Assembly: GCA_963923035.1 (NCBI GenBank)
Contig: CAWUKT010000002.1
Location: forward strand, 1-64,000
Reading direction: 5' to 3'
From: CAWUKT01 sp963923035
GTDB taxonomy: Bacteria > Bacteroidota > Bacteroidia > J057 > JADKCL01
Length of the DNA stretch: 64,000 nucleotides
The translations under genes and the position numbers were made by a program. The notes beneath the pieces are model-generated. The model saw only the letters and a list, made by a program, of their open reading frames with translations, did no database searches and was not told where the DNA came from. Position 1 is the first letter of the stretch; every line of letters begins with the position of its first letter. Below are positions 35,633-44,300 of this stretch, piece by piece.

Positions 35633-36138
35633 TCGACGTGCGCCATCAGCTCGGCCCGGGTTTCCGCGTCGGTAATTTCCCCACTCTTACTCATTTTCTC
35701 CTGCACCTTCCCAATCGTCACCTGCTCGGGCTGGATATCGGTTCCCAGATAATCCATGATGTCCCGCAAGTGTTGCAGCCCCATCGTATTGCCCGCAATT
35801 CCGGCCCCTAAGCCGACAGACCACCCGGTCTTACCCCGAAAGCTATTCGGATAATCACAGGCATCGATCAATAACTTAAAGATTCCCGGCACGCTCCGGT
35901 TGTATTCGGGGACCACAAACAGGAACCGCTCGGTCTGGTTGATCATCTGTTGGATGGGCAAGAATTCGGAGCTGCGCTTTCCGTACAGATCGGTTTCCAA
36001 AATGTTGAGCGGCAAATGCTCTAGGTTGAAGAGATCGGCCCGGACCTTCATCTCGGCCAGCGCTTGCTGGTAAAATCGGGCCAGGTGAATGCTGAGGTTC
36101 CCGGGTCGGTTGGTACAGGAAATGATTTGCAGGTCCAT
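35599..36138 (-). CDS. NADPH-dependent FMN reductase family protein
   Basis: The 179-residue flavodoxin-fold protein starts MDLQIISCTNRPGNLSIHLA; the S/T-x-R-x-x-S loop binds FMN phosphate. It continues with the flavin-contact motif FLFVVPEYNRSVPGIFKLLI then DACDYPNSFRGKTGWSVGLG (PEYN-x-S-x-PG is the family signature). It reduces FMN or quinones with NADPH. It is a monocistronic gene, convergent with and slightly overlapping the small membrane protein gene. Confidence 0.92.
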   Translation of the reverse strand: MDLQIISCTNRPGNLSIHLARFYQQALAEMKVRADLFNLEHLPLNILETDLYGKRSSEFLPIQQMINQTERFLFVVPEYNRSVPGIFKLLIDACDYPNSFRGKTGWSVGLGAGIAGNTMGLQHLRDIMDYLGTDIQPEQVTIGKVQEKMSKSGEITDAETRAELMAHVDQIAGAIQGPR

Positions 36139-36280
36139 CGCAGAAAGTACTCTTTTCAGGTTGCTTTTGTTTTTTTGGCGGGGGAAAATAAATAATTTAG
36201 AGGGGAAGGAAATGGAAAAATTCCCCTTCTGAATCTATCACTTGGACCTGTTTTTGAACGCAACCTAAAATCCTGATGTC

Positions 36281-36964
36281 ATGAAATTTACTTTTTACGG
36301 CCACTCCTGCTTCACTTTGGAAGTCTCAGGTAAGACGCTCCTGTTTGATCCGTTCATTTCCGGCAACCCCAAAGCCGCCGACAAGATCAAACTGGAAGAC
36401 ATCAAGGCCGATTATATCCTGATCAGCCACGGCCACGGCGACCACATCGCCGATGCAGTCCAACTGGCCCAGCAGACGGGAGCCACCTGCATCTCCAATT
36501 TTGAAATCATTCAGTGGCTGGGCAAACAAGGCATCGAAAATGGCCACCCCATGAATACCGGTGGCAAATGGAAATTTGATTTCGGAACCGTCAAGCTGGT
36601 CAATGCCTTCCACAGCTCCAGCTTCCCCGATGGCAGCTACGCGGGTGTCGCCAACGGCTTCATCATTGAGTCGTCCGAGGCGACCTTTTACTTCGCGGGC
36701 GATACCGCGCTGATGCGCGACATGCGCCGCTGGGGCCGCGATTACGAGTTCGACTTCGTGATCCTGCCCGTCGGCGACAACTTTACCATGGGCTACGACG
36801 ATGCCGCCCGCGCCGCCAAATGGCTGAAGGCCAACCGGGCGATCGGGGTGCATTTTGATTCGTTCCCCTACATCGAAATCGACCACGACGCGGCCAAAAA
36901 GGCCTTCAAAGAAAACGAATGCGAGCTGACCCTGCCGGAAATCGGCTCCAGCACCGACCTGTAA
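36281..36964 (+). CDS. UPF0173-type metal-dependent hydrolase (metallo-beta-lactamase fold)
   Basis: The 227-residue soluble enzyme starts MKFTFYGHSCFTLEVSGKTL and shows the metal-binding core ADYILISHGHGDHIADAVQL (HxHxDH). Further ligands are a His in LVNAFHSSSF, an Asp in FYFAGDTALMRDM, and a His in AIGVHFDSFPYIEI. The layout and length match UPF0173/UlaG-like hydrolases, whose natural substrate is unsettled (phosphodiesters or lactones). The following membrane-protein gene begins 12 bases downstream, so the two are probably co-transcribed. Confidence 0.93.
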   Translation: MKFTFYGHSCFTLEVSGKTLLFDPFISGNPKAADKIKLEDIKADYILISHGHGDHIADAVQLAQQTGATCISNFEIIQWLGKQGIENGHPMNTGGKWKFDFGTVKLVNAFHSSSFPDGSYAGVANGFIIESSEATFYFAGDTALMRDMRRWGRDYEFDFVILPVGDNFTMGYDDAARAAKWLKANRAIGVHFDSFPYIEIDHDAAKKAFKENECELTLPEIGSSTDL

Positions 36965-36976
36965 TTCCGACTTGAC

Positions 36977-37411
36977 ATGGGGCGCCTGGTGTTTCGGATC
37001 GTCGACGGATTGGCACTGCTGTCGGCGACAGGGGGCGGCTACCTCATGGTGCGGTGCTTTCGGGACCTGGCCCGGGGAGATGCCCCACTTGGCGACTCGA
37101 TGGCGGAGGCCTGGCCTTGGTTGTTGCTGGGGATTTGGGGCGGAATGATGATGGCGGCGGGCATTTCCATGTACTGGCGTCAAAAATGGAGCCGTTGGTT
37201 CTGGGCCGTCCATTATGCCGTGGGCTTTCTACTGGTCCAGGCTTGGTGGTGGCAGGGTTGGGAGCAATGGGAAAACGGAACCGATCCCGGAGGCGAATTG
37301 AAGTTTTGGTTTCGGTTGGGACTCGCCTTATTGCTCCTCGGAAGCTCCATTTTGCTGTTTAGTCCTTTGGGAAGCAAGCAATTCGAAATAGAACGGGAAA
37401 AAAATTGGTGA
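36977..37411 (+). CDS. Small membrane protein co-transcribed with the UPF0173 gene
   Basis: The 144-residue protein has four hydrophobic helices, is very rich in tryptophan (WPWLLLGIWGGMMMAAG, VQAWWWQGWEQWE) and has a basic C-terminus. I do not recognise the family. Its stop codon overlaps the left arm of a 10-bp inverted repeat (37409-37418), and a strong terminator lies about 160 bases further on. Confidence 0.72.
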   Translation: MGRLVFRIVDGLALLSATGGGYLMVRCFRDLARGDAPLGDSMAEAWPWLLLGIWGGMMMAAGISMYWRQKWSRWFWAVHYAVGFLLVQAWWWQGWEQWENGTDPGGELKFWFRLGLALLLLGSSILLFSPLGSKQFEIEREKNW

Positions 37412-37477
37412 CGTGTGTGGAATTTCCGGAAACACTGCATCTATACAGTACAACCAAATTGAGATTAACACACGTCA
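37409..37477. repeat. Inverted repeat TGACGTGTGT ... ACACACGTCA
   Basis: A 10-bp arm at 37409-37418 is matched perfectly by its reverse complement at 37468-37477, 49 bases away. The left arm includes the stop codon of the membrane-protein gene. The repeat could be a paired operator site or a large hairpin. It lies upstream of the ABC transporter operon but before a terminator, so its target is unclear. Confidence 0.45.
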
Positions 37478-37573
37478 GGGCCGGAACCCAACACCTTACA
37501 CCAACTTTATACCAACCGTCTTCAACACTACCCACCGGCCCTTTTTTCCAAGATTTACGATCCAAAGATTGCA

Positions 37574-37606
37574 GCATCCCGGCCTCTCCAGCCGGGATGC
37601 GCTTTT
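37574..37606 (+). terminator. Rho-independent terminator
   Basis: GCATCCCGGC (37574-37583) pairs perfectly with GCCGGGATGC (37591-37600), followed by GCTTTTT. It isolates the UPF0173 unit from the ABC transporter operon. Confidence 0.85.
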
Positions 37607-37632
37607 TCCCAACCCCCCGTCCATTTTCTCCG

Positions 37633-37640
37633 TACATTTA
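37633..37640 (+). promoter_or_regulatory. Candidate -7 box for the ABC operon
   Basis: TACATTTA is one base off TAnnTTTG and lies 23 bases before the ATG at 37664, directly after the terminator. The T-rich run at 37602-37610 may supply the upstream element. Confidence 0.4.
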
Positions 37641-37663
37641 GGTCTATTACCGAAATACGTACC

Positions 37664-38605
37664 ATGAACAATCCACTTGTCTCCTTCGACAAGGTTTCCA
37701 AAAAGTACTTCATGAAACAAGCCCTCCGGGGGGTCTCGCTCGACCTCCACGAAGGCGAAATATTTGGCTATATCGGCCCGAACGGCGCCGGGAAGACCAC
37801 CACCATGAAGATCCTTGTCGGATTGATCCACGACTTTGAAGGTCGGCTGACTGTCGCTGGCCACGAGCTTCCCAAAGCCCGCAACAAGGTCCATTCTCTC
37901 ATCGGCTACCTGCCCCAGGGCGTCTCTTTCCAGCGTTGGCGGACCGTGGAACACGGTCTCATGACCTTTGGACGCCTGTCCGGCGTCCCGGACGACGAGC
38001 TCCGCCAGCAGATTCCCTACTGGCTGGACCGCTTCGAACTCTCGGATGTCCCGAAGAAAAAGGTCCGCCAGCTGTCTGGCGGGATGATGCAGAAGGTCGG
38101 CTTTATCCAGGCCCTCTTGCACAAACCCAAAATCCTCGTCCTCGACGAGCCGCTGTCGGGCCTCGACCCCCAAAGCCGGCTCCTGGTCAAGGAAATCATC
38201 CGCGACCTGAGCGAGCAGGGCACCACGGTTATTTTTTCCTCCCATATCCTCTCCGATGTCCAGGACGTCGCCAACCGGCTCGGCCTCGTCAACAAGGGCC
38301 AACTGATCGTGACGGGCACCCTGGAAAAGCTGAAGGAAACCATTGGCATCGACAATGAGCTCATGATTGAGTTCTCGACCATGCCGCAGGACCTGGGCTT
38401 TCTCTCGGAAATTGCGGGGCAGCGGAAACTGGAAAAAATCCGCGACGACCAGTACCAATTGGTCTGCTCGGCCGAAGATGACACGGATGCCATCACGCAT
38501 GCCCTCATCACCCAAACCCTGGAGCACCAGGGCAAAATTCGCAAGGTCGGTAACATCGCGCCGAGCCTTGACCTGTTGTACATGCGTTACCTTGGAAAAC
38601 AATGA
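37664..38605 (+). CDS. ABC transporter ATP-binding protein (exporter type)
   Basis: The 313-residue ATPase has all signature motifs: Walker A (GYIGPNGAGKTTTMKILVGL), Q-loop (IGYLPQGVSF), ABC signature (VRQLSGGMMQKVGFIQALLH), Walker B with catalytic Glu (KILVLDEPLSGLDP), and switch His (VIFSSHILSDV). A C-terminal extension of about 90 residues is usual in the DrrA/CcmA-like export subfamily. It is translationally coupled (ATGA) to the permease gene. The cargo, perhaps a lipid, drug or polysaccharide, is unknown. Confidence 0.95.
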   Translation: MNNPLVSFDKVSKKYFMKQALRGVSLDLHEGEIFGYIGPNGAGKTTTMKILVGLIHDFEGRLTVAGHELPKARNKVHSLIGYLPQGVSFQRWRTVEHGLMTFGRLSGVPDDELRQQIPYWLDRFELSDVPKKKVRQLSGGMMQKVGFIQALLHKPKILVLDEPLSGLDPQSRLLVKEIIRDLSEQGTTVIFSSHILSDVQDVANRLGLVNKGQLIVTGTLEKLKETIGIDNELMIEFSTMPQDLGFLSEIAGQRKLEKIRDDQYQLVCSAEDDTDAITHALITQTLEHQGKIRKVGNIAPSLDLLYMRYLGKQ

Positions 38606-39288
38606 AATCATTTACCCTCCTTTTCAAAGACGAACTCTACGGATTCGCCCGCTCGGGGGTGATGATTACCCTGTTCATCCTGCTCCCCCTCCTATCCCTG
38701 CCGCTGTACGCCCTGATGGCCCAAGCGACCCCGGACGCGGCCATGATGTTTGGCCCGATCTCCATCCTGTCCTTTGTCGCCCTGCTCATCTCGAACATCG
38801 GCGCCCAGATCACTTCGCTGGTCCTCACCGTGAACATCATCAATGAGAAGCAAAAAGGCGTGTACGACATCTTCGTCATCCGTCCTTTGCCCCGCGCCAA
38901 TATCCTCCTGGCCAAGTTTTTCTCGGTCTTTATTTGCGTGAGCATGGCCTGCCTGTTGGCCATTGGGATGGGCATTCTCTTTGAAGTCTTCCGGGGCGTC
39001 AACGTCAACCAGACCCTGGTGGTCAATACGCTGGAATCCTTCGTCCTGAGTCTGGGCATCGTCGGCACGCTCTCGGCGGTCGGCATTCTGTTCGGCATCA
39101 TGACGGACTCCATCATCGTAGGCGTCATCCTCATCCTGTTCCTGGGTGGGTATGCCACTTACCTGCCGATGCTTCCGGGCTTCCTGGGCATGTCCAATTC
39201 TTCGCTGTGGTCGCTGATCTTTGGGATTGCGGGCACCGCGGGCATCCTGGCCCTGGCCATCCGGATTTTCAATAAGAAGCAGTTCTAA
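38602..39288 (+). CDS. ABC-2-type transporter permease
   Basis: The 228-residue membrane protein has about six helices: ITLFILLPLLSLPLYALM, ISILSFVALLISNIGAQ, CVSMACLLAIGMGILF, LSLGIVGTLSAVGILFG, VGVILILFLGGYATYLP and LIFGIAGTAGILALAI. The conserved cytosolic ABC-2 element INEKQKGVYDIFVIRPLPR sits between helices two and three. It forms the membrane half of the exporter with the preceding ATPase, overlapping it by 4 bases. It is followed by a hairpin that mainly terminates the convergent minus-strand gene. Confidence 0.92.
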   Translation: MKSFTLLFKDELYGFARSGVMITLFILLPLLSLPLYALMAQATPDAAMMFGPISILSFVALLISNIGAQITSLVLTVNIINEKQKGVYDIFVIRPLPRANILLAKFFSVFICVSMACLLAIGMGILFEVFRGVNVNQTLVVNTLESFVLSLGIVGTLSAVGILFGIMTDSIIVGVILILFLGGYATYLPMLPGFLGMSNSSLWSLIFGIAGTAGILALAIRIFNKKQF

Positions 39289-39293
39289 GACGC

Positions 39294-39319
39294 AAAAAGC
39301 CCGGCCGCAATGGCCGGGC
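39294..39319 (-). terminator. Minus-strand rho-independent terminator
   Basis: On the minus strand GCCCGGCC, loop ATTGC, GGCCGGGC leads into TTTTTGC. It lies 40 bases beyond the end of the HExxHxxGxxH protein gene. The same hairpin may help end the ABC operon on the plus strand although no T tract follows there. Confidence 0.75.
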
Positions 39320-39359
39320 GTATATCCTGGGACCCTCTGAGGAGGTCGGTCAGGAGCAA

Positions 39360-40013
39360 TCAGGCATGACGGGATTCGTCCCAATGCCATTCGTCATTGA
39401 CAGCTGCCAATGGAGGGGAAATGGGTTCCGCTCCATTTTTTATTTCCGCGTATACCTCCCCGACCATGTACCCCAAGGCGTAGGGCACCGATTCCCGGTT
39501 GTTGTTTTTGTTGGGGTTGTTGCCGTCGTGCTGGTATCCCACATTGTGGAGGTACTCGTGCAATTGGTTCTCCGCCAATTTGACCGCCACTTCCTCCTCC
39601 GTCCCGTATTTCAGGATGCTGTCGACGTAATTGATGTTGAGGAAGGTGATATAATTGCCAGGGGTGGTATAGCCGACGTATTTCTTGCGGGTGCGGTAGG
39701 GAAAAACCCAAATGTCGATGTCGCCATCGTTGAGTTCGTTCTCGTCGTCCCCATTCAGGTCGACAAATTGGTCCATCCCGCTCATCAGTTTCACGTAGAC
39801 TTCTTCGGGCGAATCCCCGGTATGGGTATAGCCGGAAATCGTTTCCCCACTTGCATTCGTCCAGGTATGTTCCAGTACTTTTTGCCGGAATTCATCGGTA
39901 TTGACCACTTCTTCCAGGATTTCGGCGGCCCGTTGGAGGAGGGCTTTGTGGGCATCGGAAAAACTTCTTCTGCGACGTCCGACTCCAATCTGCAAATCGA
40001 CTTTGAGCTTCAT
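39360..40013 (-). CDS. Metzincin-motif protein (HExxHxxGxxH) without signal peptide
   Basis: The 217-residue product carries QLHEYLHNVGYQHDG, an exact HExxHxxGxxH zinc signature of metzincin-type metalloproteases (three His ligands plus catalytic Glu). Its N-terminus (MKLKVDLQIGVGRRRRSFSD) has no signal peptide and includes four arginines. An acidic stretch (DLNGDDENELNDGDIDIWVF) might bind calcium. I do not know the family. With a consensus active site and no export signal, it could act inside the cell, be exported by a non-Sec route, or be an injected effector. It is monocistronic with its own terminator. Confidence 0.78.
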   Translation of the reverse strand: MKLKVDLQIGVGRRRRSFSDAHKALLQRAAEILEEVVNTDEFRQKVLEHTWTNASGETISGYTHTGDSPEEVYVKLMSGMDQFVDLNGDDENELNDGDIDIWVFPYRTRKKYVGYTTPGNYITFLNINYVDSILKYGTEEEVAVKLAENQLHEYLHNVGYQHDGNNPNKNNNRESVPYALGYMVGEVYAEIKNGAEPISPPLAAVNDEWHWDESRHA

Positions 40014-40120
40014 AGTGGTTGATTTTAGGGTTGAACAATGACCGAAGCCATTTGTCCATTCAACGGGAAGATCAGGCAGACGTTACAGAATTAACAAGTT
40101 TAACAATTGGAATTGCGGGG

Positions 40121-40789
40121 TTACTCGGCAGTCAGCAAACGTTCAATATGCCATTCCAATTCGTGGGTGCCGACATCTTTGGCGACGATTTTGCCCGTCT
40201 GGTCTAGTAAATAAGTGGTGGGGAGCTGTTCGAGGAGGAATTTCTTTTGCAAACCACACTCCGCTTCTCCCTGCCCAAACTCCGCGACATTGACCCAGGG
40301 AAGGCCTTCCGATTCGATGGCCTGGAGCCAGGATTGCATATTGGTATCGACGGAGATACCATAGATCTCGAAGCCGTGGTCAGCGTATTGTTCGTGGATG
40401 GGCTTGAAATAATAGCACTGGCGATCCGTACACACCTTGGAATAGGAGGCCCAGAATTCCACGAGCACCACTTTTCCCTGCAAGGTGGACAAAGGAACGG
40501 CCTCTCCAAATTGGTTGTCCAGCATCAGTTCCGGAAAATGGTCCCCGACCTCCAGGGCCTCAGACGAGGCCGCAATGGTGGAAGCGTCGCCCGGCTCCGG
40601 GCTCAACATCCACCCGGCCACCACGACCAAAATGGCCGCCGCAACCCCGCTGATCCAAAGGGTCAGCCCCCGACGGGGACGTCGCCCCCCATCCAGGCGG
40701 CGGTCCAGCCACTCCCAGCTGTCAGGAGTCGGCTCTAGCACATCGAGCTCATCCCGATGTGTGGCGAAGTATTTTTCGATCCGATCCAT
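40121..40789 (-). CDS. Anti-sigma-like membrane protein fused to a TlpA/thioredoxin domain lacking one active-site Cys
   Basis: The 222-residue protein has three parts. Residues 1-40 (MDRIEKYFATHRDELDVLEP then TPDSWEWLDRRL) resemble the N-terminus of Bacteroidota anti-sigma proteins. Residues about 43-64 form one membrane helix (LWISGVAAAILVVVAGWML). Residues about 80-222 form a TlpA/AhpC-like thioredoxin domain (VGDHFPELMLDNQFGEAVPL, VVLVEFWASYSKVCTDRQCY, LPTTYLLDQTGKIVAK). In the active site the usual W-C-x-x-C is Y-S-K-V-C: the first cysteine is serine. A nearby Cys (DRQC) could substitute. It overlaps the sigma-factor gene by 41 bases, as partner anti-sigma genes do. Confidence 0.82.
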   Translation of the reverse strand: MDRIEKYFATHRDELDVLEPTPDSWEWLDRRLDGGRRPRRGLTLWISGVAAAILVVVAGWMLSPEPGDASTIAASSEALEVGDHFPELMLDNQFGEAVPLSTLQGKVVLVEFWASYSKVCTDRQCYYFKPIHEQYADHGFEIYGISVDTNMQSWLQAIESEGLPWVNVAEFGQGEAECGLQKKFLLEQLPTTYLLDQTGKIVAKDVGTHELEWHIERLLTAE

Positions 40790-41333
40790 GTGTATTCAGG
40801 TTTTGCAGGGCTTCCCGCAATTTCTTTTTGCCCCGCGCATACTGCGAGAGGGAGGTGGAAACCTTGATGCCGAGAATCTCGGCAATCTCGGCGTGGTCAT
40901 AGCCTTCGACCAAGTACAGGGTCAACACTGTTCGGTATCCGGTCGGAAGACTGGCCAGGGCCTCCAGGGCCAGGTGGGCATCCCACTCGAAGTCCAGCTC
41001 CCGGACCTCTTCGGTAGGGGTATCCTCCACCACTTCCAGGCCCCCGATGATCGGGAGGCCCCGTTTCTTGACCGCGCTCAGCGCGGTATTGACCACAATC
41101 CGCTTGATCCACGCCCCGATGGTCGAGTCTCCGCGAAAGGAGTCGATCCGTTGGAAGACCTTTAAGAAGGCATCCTGGAGCACGTCCTGGGCATCTTCCT
41201 GATTGCCCAGAATGCGGTAGGCCGTGTTGAGCATGGCCTTCGCATAGCGGTCGTAGAGCGCATGTTGCGCCCACCTCCGCCCGCGTTGGCAGGCGGCGAC
41301 CAATTCTTGTTCCGTGACATTTCGCGAAGGCAT
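40749..41333 (-). CDS. ECF RNA polymerase sigma factor
   Basis: The start is set at the ATG at 41333 (MPSRNVTEQELVAACQRGRR), which fits the family; an upstream ATG at 41372 adds 13 residues. Sigma-2 is seen in LYDRYAKAMLNTAYRILGNQ EDAQDVLQDAFLKVF with the -10 recognition helix. Sigma-4 is seen in LASLPTGYRTVLTLYLVEGY then AEIAEILGIKVST and YARGKKKLRE. It directs transcription of an unknown regulon and is probably held by the overlapping membrane anti-sigma-like/thioredoxin protein. A 54-base gap separates it from the giant sensor gene upstream on the same strand. Confidence 0.92.
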   Translation of the reverse strand: MPSRNVTEQELVAACQRGRRWAQHALYDRYAKAMLNTAYRILGNQEDAQDVLQDAFLKVFQRIDSFRGDSTIGAWIKRIVVNTALSAVKKRGLPIIGGLEVVEDTPTEEVRELDFEWDAHLALEALASLPTGYRTVLTLYLVEGYDHAEIAEILGIKVSTSLSQYARGKKKLREALQNLNTHGSDRKILRHTSG

Positions 41334-41387
41334 GTGTATAGAATGACCGTTGCGGCCCGACAAGTATTGCATAAAGGTTGAAAAAAA

Positions 41388-44300
41388 TTAGTTGGAAAGG
41401 TCGGCGACGGCCTGGGTAAGCTCCCGGACCACGTGACCGACGTACACATCGAGTTCATCCAGACGAGCAGGGATTTCGTCCAGATTCTCTCTTTCGTAAG
41501 CGATGTATTCAACCTGTCGGAACATTTCTTTCAAGTCAGCGGCTCCGGAGTAGGCCGCCGAGGATTTGGTGCGGTGGGCAACTGCCCGCACCTGATCGTA
41601 GTCACCTGCTGCCAGGTGATCCCGAAGTTCTTGCATGGCTTCGGGCAATTTGTCGATCAATTTCCCCGCCACCACCACCACAAAGGCATCCTGGCCATTC
41701 GAGGCTTCGTAAAGCAGGGACAAATCAATGTATTCAAAGGAAGATTCAGCTTTCGCTTCCTCTTCGACGATGTCCATTTTCGTTTCCACCCGTTTCGTTT
41801 CCACCGGTATTTCCTTTTCCACCGGCTCCACTTCCTCTACCCCGGCTGTTCCTTGCAGCTGGACTTCCGGAGCGTGTTGGGAAAACTGTCCGAGGGAATG
41901 GATCAGCTCAACCAATTCCTCCATGACGAAGGGCTTGCTGATGAAGGTGTCCATCCCGGCTTCCAGGCAGGCCTGGCGGTCGGATTCCATCGCGTTGGCG
42001 GTCATGGCCACAATCAGCGGGCGGCGACGCCCCTCAAAGCGCCGGACCACCCGGCGCGTCGTTTCCAGACCGTCCAGTTCGGGCATCTGGACGTCCATGA
42101 AGATCAGGTCAAAGGTCTCCTTTTCCAGCCACTCCAGGACCTTGTAGCCATTTTCCGCGTGGGAAGTGGTATAGCCCAGTGAATTCAGCATCCCATTGGC
42201 CACGTCCAGGTTGATGGGATTGTCCTCCGCAATCAGGATGCGCAGGGGCAGGCGCTGGGCCATCGTTCCATCGACCACGATTTCTTCTCCCTTGGCCGCT
42301 TCCTCTTTCAACAGCAGGGCATTCAGCAGAACGTCACGGCGAACGGGCTTGTCGACAATCCGGCCCCATTCATTGAGGGTAGGTTTGAGGTTGATGCCGA
42401 GGCTGGGCTCGCAAATCAACGCATAGTGGTATTGGTACTGAAGCGCATGCTCGGCAGTCATGTGGGCCGTGCGCAGGGCTTCGGTGCGGAACATCCGGGA
42501 GCCCAGGAGCAGGAAATAGGGCGGGTTCTCGGCGGCGTGGGCAAACATCTCCTCGACCGAATCGAAGACGGCCGGCTCCATGCCCCAGTGGGTGAGGTGC
42601 CGCATCAGCAGGTTCCGGCCCCGCGAATTTTTCAGGGCCAACAGGACCCGTTTTCCTTCCAGTCCCCGCGCCGGATGGCCTCCTTCAGGCAATTTCCACG
42701 GCTCACTCAGCCCCACCCGAATCGTAAAGAAGAACTCCGATCCAATATTGGGTTTGCTTTCGACCCACATCCGCCCCCCCATCAGGTGGCTCAACTGGTA
42801 GCTGATCGCGAGGCCCAAGCCGGTTCCACCGTATTTCCGGGTGGTAGAGGCATCGACCTGGGAAAAAGAATCAAACAGGGAGGCGAATTTCGATTCGGGA
42901 ATGCCAATGCCACTGTCCCGCACGGACAGTTGGATCATGGCCTCTTCCTCGTTTTGCTCGATGACCTTCGCTTCGACGGCGATTTGGCCTTCCTCGGTGA
43001 ACTTGATGGCATTGCCTACCAGGTTCATCAGGATCTGCTTCAGCCGGGCGGGGTCTCCCATCACCGGCCCCCGGATATTCGGATCGATGAAGCTAAGGAG
43101 TTCGAGGTCCTTGTTAAACGCGCCGTAGGACAGGATGCCCAGCACTTCTTCGATCAGCTTGCGCAGGTCGAGGGGGACGTTTTCCAGCTCGATCTTGCCC
43201 GATTCGATGCGGGAGAAATCGAGGATATCGTTGATCAGGGACAGGAGGTTCCGGCCCGAAATCTGGATGGTTTCGACAAATCGGTTTTGCTGGTCGGTCA
43301 AAGGCGTCCGACGGAGCAACTCCGTCATGCCAATCACGCCATTCATGGGCGTGCGGATTTCGTGACTCATTTTCGCCAGGAATTCCCCTTTGATCTGGTT
43401 GGCCTCTTCGACCTTGGCCTTTTCAGCCTGGAGTTCGCGGGTCCGACGGTTGACTTTCCGTTCCAGGATGGACCGTTGCCGCTCGATGGAATTGATTCGG
43501 ATCCGCACACCGATGTACACCAACCCGACCAACAACAGGACCACGACCAGGCGGAACCACCAGGTCTGCTGGAAGGGCGTGGCAATGGAAAAGGCAAATG
43601 CGGCCGGTTCGGTGCTCCAGCCCCCGGTGACGGTGCCGGCCTTGACCTTGAATACGTAGTCGCCGGGTTCGAGGGCGGAATAGGTGACCTGGGTCTCGGA
43701 AATGGCCATTGACCAATCTTTTTCCAGGCCTTCGAGCATGTATTTGTAACGGATCTTGTCGGGATGGACCAGGTCGACCGCCTTGAATTCAAATCGCAGT
43801 CGGTTTTCGTCGGAATTGAGTTCGGGGTTGACGGGGAGGCCGAACCAGGGGAGCGTCGAATCGGCCTTGCGCTTCCAATCGACCGATTGTAGGTCCAGCT
43901 TGACGTCCTGGATCAGGACTTCGGGCACCCGGTCATTGCTGCTCTCCTGCGACGGGTCGAAAACCGTCACACCGGCAATCGTGCCGAACCAAAGTCGGCC
44001 CTGGGAATCGAGTAAGGTCGCTTCTTCATTTGTCTCCACCCCGATAAAGCCCTCCGCCTTACCGTATGACCGGATGGACACCGGATCAGAATTGTCGTCG
44101 ATGACGATCTTGTTGACGCCGCGCTCGGTTCCCGCCCACAGGTTTCCTTCCGAATCCTGGTTGAGGAGGTACACAATTTCGCCCAGCATCCCGTCTTTTT
44201 TCCCCAACGAACAAAACTCTCCATTGCGGTAGCGGTAAACGCCTTTGAACGTCGCGAACCACATATTGCCATTGCGGTCTTCCTCCAAGCCCATGATATA

